DNA from: Solen grandis
Lineage: Eukaryota; Mollusca; Bivalvia; Adapedonta; Solenidae
Assembly (NCBI GenBank): GCA_021229015.1
Contig: CM037777.1
Coordinates: 21,388,110 to 21,452,109 of the forward strand
Direction of reading: 5' to 3'
Length of the DNA: 64,000 nt
A program made the translations under genes and the position numbers. A model generated the notes under the pieces. The model was given only the letters and a program-made list of their open reading frames with translations, was not told the DNA's origin and searched no databases. Shown here in pieces: positions 10,966 through 25,100 of this stretch. The first letter of the stretch is position 1. Each line of letters starts with the position of its first letter.

Positions 10966-11863
10966 ATTTAATCATGGGGCTAGCTTTAAAGTGATATTAT
11001 TTATTGACACATGTAAAAATGACACTTTGTTCTTGGAATAGTAAATTATTTTATCATCCTAGATTTTTTTTAGAATAATGAAATTAAATGCCACCAAAAA
11101 TGAATAATCAGTGTTCATAGTAACTACATTGGGCTGTTGTATAAGAGCTGAAAAATAGCTTGTAGTTCACATTATTCAAAAGCAAAATCAAATAGATTTC
11201 ATTTTGCAGCTTCACTGGCACTAGAACTGCAGAACTGCTAATTCCATTGGATTTTTTTGTCCCTCTGTATTGTATATTAAACATGGTAAGGGACTGGAAT
11301 CTGGCATCAGTTGATTATAGAGGTTGTAACTTATACAAGTGTATGCTACCATTATATTCTATGCACGGTTTGATCAGTCTGATATTTAGTTAATTAAACA
11401 CATGGAATAAAGAATCATTGCCAAAAGGCAACCTTAAAAAAGTAATAACAAGAAATGACAACAATTTTTTATATCTTTATAAATGTACTGCTGTGTCAAC
11501 TTCCTTGTTGTTTTATTGGGTGATTCTGATAGGTTGATGTAAAACATGTACGCATGCAATTTTCTGCAATCTTTTGAGATGTCTATTTCTTGTCGCTCAG
11601 TCATATCGTTCAATTCAAATTTGCACCCCCCCCCCAAAAAAAAACAAAAAAAGTTGATCATGGAGCAGACTTATAAAGATGCACAAACTTTTTTCACATT
11701 TCATGTTAGTACTTCATTAAGGTTGCCTTTTCACAAGATTCAATATATACCTTGTGATAATTTGCTATTAGTCTGATCAAATCATGCATAGAAGATTATG
11801 GCAGCATGATTTTGTGTGAAGTATATAAATCAGGCATGAGAGAAATTGATTACATCTTAGACA

Positions 11864-12103
11864 TTAACCCTTTCCCTCATGTAGACTCATTTTGACGCAC
11901 TCAATAGGTACCGCATAAAGCCTGATCTGCAGAAAACCAGTTAAACCTTACTAAATTTAATTACAAAATCCTCATTTCCAGACCACTGAGGAGCAGCGAA
12001 CAGCATAAAACCTGATCAGCCTGCGAGTTACTCGCAGGCTGATCTGGTTTAATGCTGTTCGCATAGGTCTTTTCATGGTGTCCTCTATGAGGGAAAGGGT
12101 TAA
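11864..12103 (-). mobile_element. TTAA-bounded foldback MITE (family A), copy 1
   Basis: Starts TTAACCCTTTCCCTCAT and ends ATGAGGGAAAGGGTTAA. In the middle is a long near-perfect hairpin centred on CCTGCGAGTTACTCGCAGG with arms extending to GAACAGCATAAAACC. The TTAA duplication and CCC terminus suggest a piggyBac-type source. No coding capacity. Inverted relative to copy 2. Confidence 0.9.
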
Positions 12104-12390
12104 GAAATTGATTTCTTGATTGATTGACTGATACATTTCTGAATGAGCATTTTTTAAGGTTTTTGATACGACACACTAGAACTTAGTCTGGAGACAGATA
12201 TTTAACTATGAATTAATACTTTTAAGTAATATACAGAATATATTATAATAATTCTGTATACTTAAAAATGACATTGTAAATATCTGGAATGGTTTTATCG
12301 CATGTTGATGAAAGTTTTATTTCTAAGAACATTACATTCAGTCAATTTATCTTGCTCTTATAGGTTGGGGTGTGTTACAGTATGATAGTA

Positions 12391-12632
12391 TTAACCCTTT
12401 CCCTCATAGAGGATACCATGAAAAGACCTATGCGAACAGCATAAAACCAGATCAGCCTGAGAGTAACTCACAGGCTGATCAGGTTTTATGCTGTTCACTG
12501 CTCCTCAGTGGTCTGGTAATGAGGATTTTACAATTAAATTTGGTACGGTTTGAGTTTGGCTTTCTGCAGATCAGGCTTTATGTGGTACCTATTGAGTGCG
12601 TCAAAATGAGTCTATATGAGGGAAAGGGTTAA
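12391..12632 (+). mobile_element. TTAA-bounded foldback MITE (family A), copy 2
   Basis: Same termini and hairpin as copy 1 but opposite orientation, only 287 bp away. The pair could itself fold back. The centre is slightly diverged (CCTGAGAGTAACTCACAGG). Confidence 0.9.
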
Positions 12633-13345
12633 ACCAACTAGGAACAACTGAAGGGATCCAGCCTGTCGGTAAAGGGACATTATTTTTTTTACTCCAAAAG
12701 TGAGGTTATTGAACACTGTGAACTACACAAGGTTCTTTGCACTATTTTAACTATAAATTTGTTATTTGTATCAAACTAGTAATAAGTATTAAGTATTACT
12801 TTTGTACATGTACATATGTATATAAATAATTACAGTACTTTATTGCAGAAATACCTATGTAAAAAAAGATTACTGATAAATTATTCCATTTCCCAAAAAA
12901 GAAAAAAAAGTTCAGTGAGAACAAAAAACTGCAACAGTTGCAGCAGCTTTTTTAAAAATGTTAATAGCATTCAACCTGTTATCTGTGTAATTAGTACAGA
13001 CGAACCCGTCTGAAGCAGTCAGTCAAGGGAACAATAACAAGAGACTGCTTAACAGAGGTGGTCGCTAAATAAAGGTTAAACATATAAAAAAATGGTAGTT
13101 TGGTAATATGACTGCTTAATACAGGTGGGCGTTAATACAGGATTCTCCACCATTTACGGACAGTACTTATTTACTTGCCAGAGCAAATGCAAAACACTTT
13201 CATTATATGTGAATGATATAAGAAGTAATATAATTCCTATTGTTATTTGTGATATAGTAGAAAGTATTCTATTTATGATTTTGTAAATGTCTTGTTATTA
13301 AATCCTATTTTGAAATTAATAAAAACGTTTTATTATTTATTTTTT

Positions 13346-14429
13346 TTCCTTTTTTTTTTTTGATCATCCCTTTTTACCACTGATAGTTTTGTGTGGCATT
13401 GAATTTGACCTTGGATGACCATGACCCATTGACCTAATTTTGTATTTTTTTTAGCAAATTCCTCTTACTTTGGCCCAAAGTATTGCATGATGTTTGGAAT
13501 TGAAATGATCTTGCTGTATTTCTTTATAGATTATGTATTCAGTATGAATAACTGCAATATAGTAACTTGTACAGGCAATCAAGGTAATGTTTCTCAGGTG
13601 AGAGACTTCATGGCCATCATGGCGCTCTTGTTACATGGTATCTGCCTATCTGGTTTCTGAAAGAAGATGCATTGAAAATAACTTTTTTTTTTTTTTTTAA
13701 ATAAGTCATAATTTTTGAAGCATATACCCATGATTTCTAGAAAAGTATGGTTGTTGGCTTGCATAATACTTTCAGTACTTACATATAAAGTCTATTGAAT
13801 ATTCTTTTGAAAATGAAGGAAGGTCATTTTACTCAAAGTAAAAAAACAACCACAAATGTTTAACCTTGACCATTAAAGGTCCAACCATAACAGGTCCATG
13901 CACCTTGATGAGCTCTACCTACCAGGTGACCCTGACCTTCATATGACCTTAACCCCCAAGGTCTAAGGCCCCCGTGGGTGCATGGCATTCATTAGAACGT
14001 AGCTGTATATTTTTTTTTTATTTTACCTTTTTCCCCCCAGTTGGACATTGTGCTGCTTCACAGCAATATATCAAGCCATAGAGGAGTGGCATGACACACC
14101 GCCTGTCACATTATCCTGACACTATGCCAACCTATCCCGGAACTACTTTTATGAGCTGAGTGCTAAGCACTAGGAAGATATAATGGTGTCATTTTAAAAA
14201 CTTTGGTATACAATATCCTAGCCAGGGATCATGCCTGATTTGGTTATTGTGTGGGCTCAAATTCCACCAACAATAAGTAATGCTTAGTATAAAGGCCTAA
14301 AAAACAATTCTGTTTCGTGCAACCTGACCCTACCATGCAAAAACCCACTGACCCTATAGTTTTAAGTCGTCATTTTGGGACCATTGTTTTCCAAGATTCA
14401 TTCACTGTTATGACTGGACTTAAAAAGAA
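13346..14429. other. Repeat-rich spacer between convergent genes
   Basis: Contains a solitary family B end near 13590-13632 (CAGGTGAG then GGCCATCATGGCGCTCTTG), poly-T tracts, and a SINE-like fragment near 14050-14250. No gene seen. Confidence 0.6.
14050..14250 (-). mobile_element. SINE-like fragment (tRNA-headed family), degraded
   Basis: Shares the body of the 16517-16830 and 30428-30715 elements: TCACATTATCCTGACACT, a GGAACTAC block, TGAGCTGAGTGCTAAGCAC and GGTATAC. The tRNA-like head is worn. Confidence 0.45.
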
Positions 14430-15575
14430 GAGCTGTCAAAGGACAGCACGCTCGACTTGTTGGTAAATCAAATGAAATCTATTTCAATTCTTGCCCTTCA
14501 CATACCCTGTACATGATAATAGTCAAAAATGATATACCTTGATAGTCTGATACCCCTTAATATTTTTATGATGTCTAAAATCAATCCCATGCCTAGTTAC
14601 TGAGACATAAGCACAATAACACTGTGCATGCTAAACTTTAACAAAAAATCCAAGTTAGAAAAGGGCCATAATTTGTTTAAAATTCAGTCCAAAAGTTATC
14701 CTCCTTAGTTTTCTGATGCCCCTGTAGACACTCCTTAACTTTCTTGTCAATTCCACAAGCAATTTCTTAGATATAAGCTGGATAGAAGCTTGAATGCAAA
14801 AATTTAACCAAAATTCTAAGTTAAAAGGGGGTCATAATTTTTAATATATTCCATCAAGAGTTATCTACCATGAAAGTATGATACCCCTAAACATATTAAA
14901 GATGTTTCAAATCAATCCTATGCCTGGATACTGAGATATTAGCATGAAAGTACCTTGCATGCAAGACTTTAACCAAAATTTCTAAGTTAAAAAGGGGCCA
15001 TTATTTGTAACATATTCCATCAAGAGTTATCTACCATGAAAGTATGATACCCCTAAACATATTAAAGATGTTTCAAATCAACCCTATTCCTGGATACTGA
15101 GATATTAGCATGAAAGTACCTTGCATGCAAAACTTTAACCAACATTTTTAAGTTAAAAAGGGGCCATTATTTGTAACATACTCCATCAAGAGTTAACTAC
15201 TTTGGTTGTCTGATGCCCCTAAACATATTCATAAACTTTCAAGTCAATACCATGAATGTTTATTGAGATACAAACTATATAGTAGCTTGCACACAAAACT
15301 TTAACCAAATTTTCTATTGCATGCAAAACTTTAACCAATATTTCTAAGTTAAAAAGGGACCATAATTCATATTAAAATCAGTCAAGAGTTATCTCCCTTG
15401 GTTGTCTGATGCCCCTGAACATATATATAAACTTTCAAGTCAATACCATAAACGGTTATTGAGATATAAGGTTGATAGTAACTTGCACGCAAAACTTTTA
15501 CCAAAAGCTGCAACGCCAACGCCGACGCAAGGGCGACTACAATAGCTCTCATATTCTTCGAATAGTCGAGCTAAA
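14428..15575 (+). mobile_element. Family C element, complete copy
   Basis: Begins AAGAGCTGTCAAAGGACAGC (a hairpin) then ACGCTCGACT, and ends GAATAGTCGAGCTAAAAAA. The inner CTCGACT/AGTCGAG pair is a subterminal inverted repeat. The core has several diverged units of roughly 160 bp with AACTTTAACCAAAATTTCTAA. The CAACGCCAACGCCGACGC stretch before the end is the simple-repeat part. Non-coding. Confidence 0.75.
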
Positions 15576-16088
15576 AAATGTATATACTGGTAAAATTCAT
15601 GTTTATTCTGTGGTCTAGTTTTTCAGTGAAAACACTAATTTTTAATATGAGGTCTAATGTAGATAACACCTAACTTCAATTAAAACAAATATTCTGAAAG
15701 ATCTAGGAGATGATTTGTATATTTATCTGGCTGATAAACAGTAATGACAAAACATTTTGTTTTTCCACACTAAATGAATCATTAAGAAATTACCATTCTG
15801 AAACTGAAAATCATTAACTTTGCCGACCATGTATGTTTACCGTGTTAGTGCGAGGCAGTTTGGAAAGTACCTTTTTCTACTACTAATTTTTGTATCATCT
15901 GGTTGCTTAGAAAATAAACAAATAACTGAAAGATAACTGTATCACAAATAAATTTTGTCCAGGTTGCTACTATACTGAGGTCACATGACTCTGAAATGTC
16001 TTATGGGACTCGGACTCAGAATACTGGCTACTTAACCCACGACTCTTTCTGGTGCATTGGCCAATAGCGGAGGCCAGATCCAACAGCT
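15576..16088. other. Unassigned spacer
   Basis: AT-rich non-coding sequence. I see no gene and no recognised repeat apart from the MITE target at its right edge. Confidence 0.5.
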
Positions 16089-16412
16089 CAGGGGTTTTTT
16101 TTAAGTGGATGCCTGCTTGCCCGTGTCGGGTTAAAATCACTGCGGGCATCCGGTTGGCAAGTTTATTTATGTAAATGAAATATTTCGTTTTTTTTTTATT
16201 TTCTACAGTATATCAAGGGTAAAATGCTTGCAAATTGTGTTTGATACATATAAACTAAAATTCACCTTGATATTATATGTATTTAGTTTTAAACATTAAC
16301 AAACACCAACTATCTTAAAGATTGGGCAACCTGCTTTCAATGGGGGCTAGTAGATGTTCAAAGTAACTTGCCCCCTGGACAAGTGAAAGTCAAATCCTTA
16401 AGTAAAACCCTG
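16089..16412 (+). mobile_element. hAT-like MITE, copy 1, 5-bp TSD
   Basis: Left end CAGGGGTTTTTTTTAAGTGG; right end, reverse complemented, CAGGGTTTTACTTAAGGA. Flanked by the direct repeat CAGCT (16084-16088 and 16413-16417). The CAGGG terminus is typical of hAT elements, and a 5-bp duplication fits the hAT5 group. Inverted relative to copy 2 at 36742-37097. Confidence 0.8.
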
Positions 16413-16516
16413 CAGCTTCATCCAAGAGCTGTCTGATCAGGGTCTGCTTTGTTTGCTCATATCTTCACAGCCAGCATGGCAAAGGAGATAATGCATTGTT
16501 TCATATACCATTTAAA

Positions 16517-16830
16517 GGCTGTTTGTTTATTGGGTTTAACATCATACCAATAGTATTTTAGTTGTTTGGAGAGGATGTCTACTTGATATAGTGCTGCTAC
16601 ACTGCAGTATCATGCCGTAGACATGTAGCATGATATCACACCCAGTTACATTATCCCGACACTGGGCCAACCAGGCCTGGAACTACCCTTATGTGCTGAG
16701 CACCAAGCAAGGGAGGTATGCCAGTACCATGTTTTATGACTTCGGTATGTCACGGCTGGGGATCAAACCCACAAACTCCAGATTCTGGTGATTGATGCTC
16801 TAACCATTGGCCATTGGGACCGGTTGGTTG
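16517..16830 (-). mobile_element. tRNA-headed SINE-like element, minus strand
   Basis: On the minus strand the right end reads as a tRNA-like head: A-box-like TGGCCAATGGTTAGAG and B-box-like GGGTTTGATCCCC. The body contains TATAGTGCTGCTACACTGC and the palindrome-like GGGCCAACCAGGCC. A related copy is at 30428-30715. Confidence 0.65.
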
Positions 16831-16917
16831 GCTGTTTAGTTCAAATGAACATTAATACAAGTTTAACTGTCATTGACTGGCAATCAATTAAAACAAAAAA
16901 TACACTGATTTTACACA

Positions 16918-19129
16918 TTTTATTATTAATATCTGACCAAGAGCTTAGAGACAAACAAGAATTAAAACTCATCAAGAAAAAACATAAATACTAGCACAGT
17001 GCAGTGAGGAAGTGAGGACAAAATATACACGCCATTAGAGTGACTTAAACTGTATGGATACACACTCATAGGAACTAGGCAACATTTTTCACTGGTTATT
17101 TCCTTTCACAATGTTACCTCAGAATAAACAACACGCCACAAATCTCACTTCCATTCCAATATGAATAACTTTCATACTCAACCTTAAATTGTAGGTAAAA
17201 CAAACAAGATGTTACAGTACCCCCCCGCAAGCAGTATTTGTAGCTCATGTATGATTTTTCCCCCTATAGCATTCACACCCAATTACCTCCCTTGTATCAT
17301 TTATAACTTGATAAGAATTTGCTTTTGTTCCATTATTCTACGGACAAACATCATAGATGTTAATGATGAGACACTTATAAGCCATCCTATGTCTAAACCC
17401 TGATGTAAGTGAAATATACATCACCCTACTACTGTCTTAAAGCCCCACTGCCATCCATCTCAAAAGCGACCCAGTCTATCTCTCATACACACACACAATC
17501 ACATTCAAAAATTCAAACAAAAATCAATGCCTATTAACTCGCACCCCAGTGTGTAGAACAGCATTCATTTTTCATCATGAAGGTAAATGTTTATTACAAG
17601 AATCGCCAATAATTTCTTGTAAGATCTATAAAGCTTACTGCAGCTGACATTTTAAAATACTTATACATAAATGCTTGTACATAGAAAAGGTGCTTATACT
17701 GAAATACTGTTGTTAACGGAAAGCATTTTTTTTTTTTTTTTTTAGAATATTTTATATTAAACTCTGATGCAGTTACGATACATTTACTCTAGGAACGACT
17801 TACTGGTACTTAAAATAAAATACCGAAACATTTATTGGAGTGTATTTTGTATGAAGTACCATGGCTGCATCTAGGGCTCAGTGCGAAACTATTGTTGGTT
17901 TGTTATACTGGAAATTACCAACATTTGGCAAAATTTTAGTCAAATACGCCACGTTCAGCTAAATTACAAGGTCAGGGAGACCACAGGAGAACTTTGTACA
18001 TTATTCAGGCACAGATGCCATCCTGGTAGAACCGAAAACCGGCTGGAAAGCTTCTTGACATTAAAATTCCAAATCCCAGCCAGAAATCAAGCCCAAACTA
18101 TTGTAATGTACCTGTTTCTCTATTTATATATACTTACAGTAGTTTTGCACCAAGCCTGTACGTAGCATCTCTTCAGCTATAGGTCAGAATCTTACTTGTA
18201 TGTAATGTAGGAATCCTACATCAAAACATGATGTGGTACCTATATATATTAACTAAAAAATTATCAGATATGGTCTCTCTTGTGACATTTACCTGAACTT
18301 ACTTTCAATCATTCTCAAAATTTACATTAATGTCACACCAGAAAATGTGAAGGAGACAAACTAAAAAATAATAATTTAGAGTTCATGTTTACAAAATGAT
18401 ACAAATTCCTGGAAAAAAAATGGCAAAGTCAAAATTAGTTAACTTACTACATGCCTACATGAAAGGGTAAGAGCATTTCTCACATCAAAAACATAAAAAA
18501 GCACATCACAATTCTCATGTCTACTTAACCAAAGAACAAAAAATAACTTCCCATGAAGATGGAAACTGTGCTTCTTTCCCCCGTTTTTGAGGCGACACAC
18601 ATGATAATTTTTTCTTATATAATTTGTTAAAGACCTATAAAGACAGAAAACAACCCAGCAGGGCTTTTACAGTGATGAAAAATCTGTGGCATCTTTTTGC
18701 TAGACAAGGGACAATTACAACAAGTCCCCAAGCTCAGTAAAAACCTGATTTTATATACAAGAATTCTTTTCTAAAGATAACAATATTTTTTTGTATAATT
18801 TAGTAAACTTCACAAAAAAAAATTACTTTAATGTCATGCATTACTTATTTTAAATTTGTGTTTCAGTCTTTTGAAAGGATATGTAAGTACACAATGAAAA
18901 AAAAAAAAAAAAAAAAAAAAAAAGTATCAAAATACAGTACTGAACTGGGAACTTGTACTGCAGTTGTTCCCCTAACTTCAATCTTAATCTCGGTGGCAGT
19001 AGTACTCCTGTGAGCTCAGTGTTAACTTGTTACATCTACCTGGAGTGATGCATGTTGGAGCTCCTTCTGTTAATGATGACAACGATGATAATGGAAAATC
19101 ACATGTTCTGCATATTCTTATACCAGGTG
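16918..19129 (-). other. Probable ube2n 3' untranslated region
   Basis: Lies beyond the ube2n stop codon on the minus strand, AT-rich and without coding signal. TTTATT at 16918-16923 is AATAAA on the minus strand and a candidate poly(A) signal. Several closer AATAAA-like hexamers exist. Contains poly-T (about 17727-17743) and poly-A (18895-18923) tracts. Confidence 0.35.
18895..18923. repeat. Poly-A tract
   Basis: A homopolymer of about 27 bases in the ube2n 3' region. Confidence 0.9.
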
Positions 19130-19167
19130 TCAGTTTTCTTTGGCGTACCTCCGTGTCCAATCTCGTG
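19130..19167 (-). CDS. ube2n: ube2n exon 5 with stop
   Basis: Completes Ala141, then [11 protein letters not shown] and TGA (19132-19130). Human ends RAWTRLYAMNNI. Acceptor TTCTTAG. Confidence 0.93.
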
Positions 19168-22100
19168 CTAAGAAACATAAATATCAATCATATGACGAAG
19201 GTTTCCCGATTCCTTGTGGGCAGACAGGATTGGCAAAACAAAGTAGAACACTAACAAGAGTACCATAAGCCTAGTTTTCGAAACAATTCCAAGGAACTTG
19301 ATTTTACCTGGTTACCTTTATCAGCAACCATGAGGTTATTTTTAATGCAAAACAAAAAATAATTAAAAGCATTGGTTTCAGAGTTGATATTATCAATTGA
19401 GAAAATATATGGAAGCTAGATGACCTGGAACCTCTTGATTTACTGGGCTGAAGCTTTAACTAGCAGGAATATTCTGCCTATTTTGGGAAAGAGACCGTTA
19501 GCCCCCTGGGAATAATTATTGACATATTTGACCTAATTTAGATTTAATTTAAGATGCAGAAAAGCAACTAAGTATGTGTAAAATTTTGTTTCAATTTGGC
19601 ATTTTCAATCATAAACACGGTTATATAACAAACAAAACACTTGATTTTTAATTTTTTTTTTTTGCAAATTGGGAAAAATATTACCAAGTTTCATTTGGGA
19701 ATTTGTCCAATATTCAGACCTTACAAATAGGCAGGAAAACCTGACTAGGCCATAGGGTCTAATTTCAATGGAATATTACACAACTAAACATGATCTACCA
19801 TGATTGTTTACCTGTATCTATTGCTGTTGTCTCGTTGCTTTTCCATTGTTCTGCTACATCATTAGCTAGAGGGTCATCTGGGTTAGGAGCACTTAATAAA
19901 GCCTGTATTGACAATAACACTGTTCGTATTTGTAACGCTGGGCTCCATTTCTCTGGAAAAAAACAACAACAAATTATTCAGATACCAGTAAATATTAAAG
20001 TTTACCTTTTCATCAAGAAACATACGGGTATTAAGATATCTAATGTAGACATGAGCTGTCTGCTAGATAGTAACTTGACTTTTCAAAGATATATACCAGT
20101 ACACAGGTCTTCCTTAAGTCAATAATATGCTGGTATTTAATTTCTTAAAAAGTTCAGTTCTATATAAAAAGCCCATGATTTAATAAAAATTTAACAGCTT
20201 GCACTTTTTCCCATAAATTTCTATATGGTAAAACAAAGTGCATAATTTTCAATAATGTCATGAAAAAATATTAAATTTGAATGATGAAAATGTACTAGGT
20301 TAGCAGCAAAACCTTAAGCATTTGTACGTATGTGTTTGTGTATGTGAAGAATCCATGGCTCATCCATGCCAAGTTTCATTGATTTTTGCACAGTGGTTTC
20401 AGGTGGTGTCATAAAAAGCAAATTGTTGAAGATGCACAATGACACAGGCATTTTAATTGAAACAGCTTACCTTAACCACGTAGTGCTCAGATGAGCTCAA
20501 AATTGGTCTGCCCCATTTTAAAAGTCCCAGTATCAACATCTGTATATCTTTTCAAATATTGTAATGTTACATCAGTATTAATGTATCATTCTCAAAGTCC
20601 TAGTATTTTATCCTTGTTAGAGCTAAGTCTGAATGCGCCTACAAAGCCTTTATGTGAAATTTTTCAATCAACGTCAATATAAAATTAACATAGCGGTACA
20701 AGGGGTTAGAGCTGGGAACCATGGGTTGAAACTGTACCACGGTATTTAGGTGAATACTGTGGTATATACCACCATATATCGCACAAAATATTCCAGGCCT
20801 TGTGTTAACCCTTTCCCTCATATAGACTCATTTTGACGCACTCAATAGGTATCACATAAAGCCTGATCTGCAGAAAACCACAGTTAAACCTTACCAAATT
20901 TTATTACAAAATCCTCATTTCCAGACCACTGAGGAGCAGCGAACAGCATAAAACCTGATCAGCCTGCGAGTTACTCGCAGGCTGATCTGGTTTTATGCTG
21001 TTCGCATAGGTCTTTTCATGGTTTCCTCTATGAGGGAAAGGGTTAAAGACTTATTTATATATTAATATTTTGCAAAGGAAAACAAGTCATGGTCGTTATT
21101 GGTAACAAGTGAAATTTTTCAAATAAAATGATATTTTCTAATATTAAATGGAAATTGATACATTTATATCATATCTTCACAGGTTTTTGATGGTCTTCTT
21201 AAACAATAAAATTATCAGTAACGACAAAATTATTGAAAATTTGTACTCGTTCATTTCCGTTACACAGAAATCACGGAAGTACTGGTATTTTTCGTCCTAA
21301 GGACTCCAGGGGGATTTCCTGTATTTTATTATTAGATATGTCACTGTGTGGATTTGTAGGTTAATTAAAGCTAATTTGAGGCTTTGCCTTTATGTTTATG
21401 AAATAAGTGGAAAAAACATTTTTCTCTGATAAATTTAAGCTTAAATTTAATAGGATTTTAATGCTATACAACACTACTTTGTGTATTATGCAATGTTTAC
21501 TTTCAGATTGGACCTTTAGCTCAAATTACCGACAGTAAAAGCTAAGAATATCTCTCATGGGGACCTTAATGTAGTGCAATGGCACTGTTATATCACTATG
21601 TATACAAGTGGTATGATACCGCACCTAACAGATTTACTTCCTTTTATTGTTGATTTCCCCGAGCCAAACATTGACTTTTTTCCCCCCAATTAACTACTTA
21701 TTTTCCCAATGAAATAGTTGTTTTCCCCCTCAAAAGAAATAAATCATTAGAATTTTGATGAAATTTGTGTTATTCTTTGAAATTTTAATGTTGATTTGAA
21801 ACTTCCTTTGACATATACCACCTATAATTAGGTAAATGTATTGTTAATATAAAATATTTTCATTATCTTATTTTTCCAAATTTTTTATGTATAACACTTA
21901 TTCCCAATAAGAAAAACAAATTGACTTAAAACAAAAAACAAAAAATTAATGATGACTATGGTATGTCACGGATGGAAATTAAACCCACAACCTATGAGTT
22001 ATTTGGAGCCAACTCATCCCAGTGTACTAAAACGAGGCAAACCTGATCCAAGTTAGAATCTTGACATCAATTTTGACTTACCTTTTAAAATATCTAAGCA

Positions 22101-25100
22101 TATTCTTCCCAGCTTGTCTATATTTGGATGATAAATTTTGGTCACAAATCTAACTTTAGGAGCTGACATTGGATATTCCTCTGGTAGAAAAAGTTCCAAT
22201 TTAAATACACCGTCTTCATATGGAGACTGTAAGGAAAAAAAACAAAATAAAGGAAAATATACATAGTTTGAAAGCATTACCCTTACAGTCACACACCATG
22301 TGCAGATAAAGGGGAGTTGTAAAAAAAAAAAAAATCTTGGAGAAAAAAAAAAAAAAGCAAAAAAAAAGCAGGAGGGCCATCATGGCCCTAGTACACTCAC
22401 CAGAGCACCATCAGCTTAATTTAACCATTCAGGTCATTTGATTTAACTTGGTTTTGATACAAACTATTCCAAAGATTTTATACAGAGTACCGTTAAATAA
22501 GAAATCTAGCCAACCATCTGCAGGACTAATTTTTGAAGGGATCAACACCACTTAAGCAGTAACAGTTTATGACCATGGGGTTATCATAGGTGCAAAACTG
22601 AACTTACTGTTGTGCATTTGTTTAAGAGAAGAAATATTATGTAGTTTGTTGCAAAATATTATTTCATAACATGAGCATAGCACAGTATTATAATTAGTCA
22701 TAAGTCTTGTGGATCATTATGCTTTTTACCATTCCTAAGTATCTGTAACTGTTTTATTTTAAATTAACTTACAGAGCCATTGCCTAGAAAAAAAAAAACA
22801 AGAGGGCCACAGAGGCCCTGGATCTCTCACCTGTGTATATACAAAGCAAATTGTTGACGATGGATGCAGGGTGATCCTTATAGCTCACCATGAGCATGTT
22901 GTACTCAGGTGAGCTAAAAAACCCTAAATGAACCAATTCAAACACTTTGACACAATCCCCATATTGTTAACAACTACTATACAAAATAATAATAATAATA
23001 ATGGGATATAACAAACATTTTATATATAGAATATTTTACAAAGCCAACTGCTCTCCTGGGGGATTAATTTTTTTTTAGCAACCAGAGTTCTTCATGGATC
23101 AACTTTATTTTAGCAACTGCACTAGAAATTAATAGTAAGTGACCCCATGTGCTAAATGAAAACATGAGGGTCATATGGCCCTAAATCGCTCACCAGAGTA
23201 CACCATCTTAGTTAAAACAAATCAAATCATTTCTATAAGGAAACTCCTTGACCCACTTGGTGCCACATTTTTAAAAGGGTCAACTTTATTTTAGCACTGC
23301 ACTTCTCCTTATCACCATCTGTCTATATTAAAAGTTTCATGTCAATACCTTGTAAAATTTTAGAGTTATGTTCCGGACATGAAAAGACAAAAAAAAAAAC
23401 AAGGGAGATAATTAAACAAGAGCTGTCAGAGGACAGCACGCTCAACTATTCAAAATGCTTGTTGGTAAATCAAATGAAATCTATTTAAATTCTTGCCCTT
23501 CATAGTAATAGTAAAAAATGATATACCTTGATAGTCTGATACCCCTTAATATATTTATGATGTCTAAAATCAATCCCATGCCTAGTTACTGAGACATAAG
23601 CACAATAACACTGTGCATGCAAAACTTAAACCAAAAATCCATGTTAGAAAAGGCCCATAATTTGCATCAGTCCAAAAGTTATCCTCCTGTTTTCTGATGC
23701 CCTTGAAGACACACATTAACTTTCTAGTCAATTCCACAAGCAATTTCTGAGATATAAGCTGGATAGTAGCTTGAATGCAAAAATTTAACCATAATTCTAA
23801 GTTAAAAGGAGGTCATAATTTTTAATTTATTCCATCAAGTGTTATCTTCCTTTATAGTATGATACCCTTAAACATATTAAAGATATTTCAAATCAATTCC
23901 ATGCCTGGACTCTGAGATATAAGCATGAAAGTACCTTGCATGCAAAACTTTAACCAAAATTTCGAAGTTAAAAAAGGGGCCATAACTAGTAATATATTCC
24001 ATTAAAAGTTATCAACCTTGATAGTATGATACTCCAAACATATTAAAGATATTTCAAATTAATCCCATGCCTGCATACTGAGATATAAGCATGAAAGTAA
24101 CTTGCATGCAAAACTTTAACCAAAATTTCTAAGTTAAAAAGGGCAATAATTTGTAACATATTCCATTAAGAGTTATCTACCATGAAAGTATGATACCCCT
24201 TAACGTATTAAAGATGTTTCAAATCGATCCCATGCCTGGATACTGAGATATTAGCATGGAAGTACCTTGCATGCAAAACTTTAACCAAAATTTCTAAGTT
24301 AAAAAGGGGCAATAATTTGTAACAAATTCTATCAAGAGTTATCTACCTTGGTTGTCTGATGCCCCTGAACATATTTATAAACTTTCAAGTCAATACCATG
24401 AATGGTTATTGAGATACAAACTAATTAGTAGCTTGCACGCAAAACTTTAACCAAATTTTCTATTGCATGCAAAACTTTAACCAAAATTTCTAAGTTAAAA
24501 AGGGGCCATAATTCATATTAAATTCAGTCAAGAGTTATCTACCTTGGTTGTCTGATGCCCCTGAACATATTTATAAACTTTCAAGTCAATACCATAAATG
24601 GTTATTGAGATATAAGGTTGATAGTAACTTGCACGCAAAACTTTAACCAAAAGCTGCAACGCCAACGCCAGGGTGACTACAATAGCTCTCATATTCTACG
24701 AATAGTCGAGCTAAAAATGGGACCAGGTAGAGTTACAGTTCTTGGACACTGCATTTCTCCTAGTTGCCATCTGCCTTTATTTCAAGTTGCAAGTCAGTAC
24801 CTTGAATAGTTTTCAAGTTATATTCCTGACAAGAAAATTCCAACAGATGGACCAATACTTAGAGTCGAATCAGGGGCAATAACTCTGCCATCCTTGAGAC
24901 AAATTTATGACACGCACCTCTCCACCTGATTATCAATGCACAAACAAAATTTGAATTGAATTGGTTAAGAAATGTAGAAGAAATCTCGTCATAAGATATT
25001 TAGAGTCGAATCAGGGGCAATAACTCTGAAATCCTTGAGATAACTCAAGTAAAATATATGTCACGCACCTCCCTCCTGATTATAATGCACACACAAAATA

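Larger units (their letters stand above)
10566..13345 (+). other. Probable nrf1 3' untranslated region
   Basis: After the stop there is AT-rich non-coding sequence. Candidate poly(A) signals AATAAA occur at 11406-11411 and 13318-13323. The second is followed by a T-rich stretch. It includes repeat E and two TTAA-bounded MITEs (11864-12103 and 12391-12632). Which signal is used cannot be told from sequence. Confidence 0.4.
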
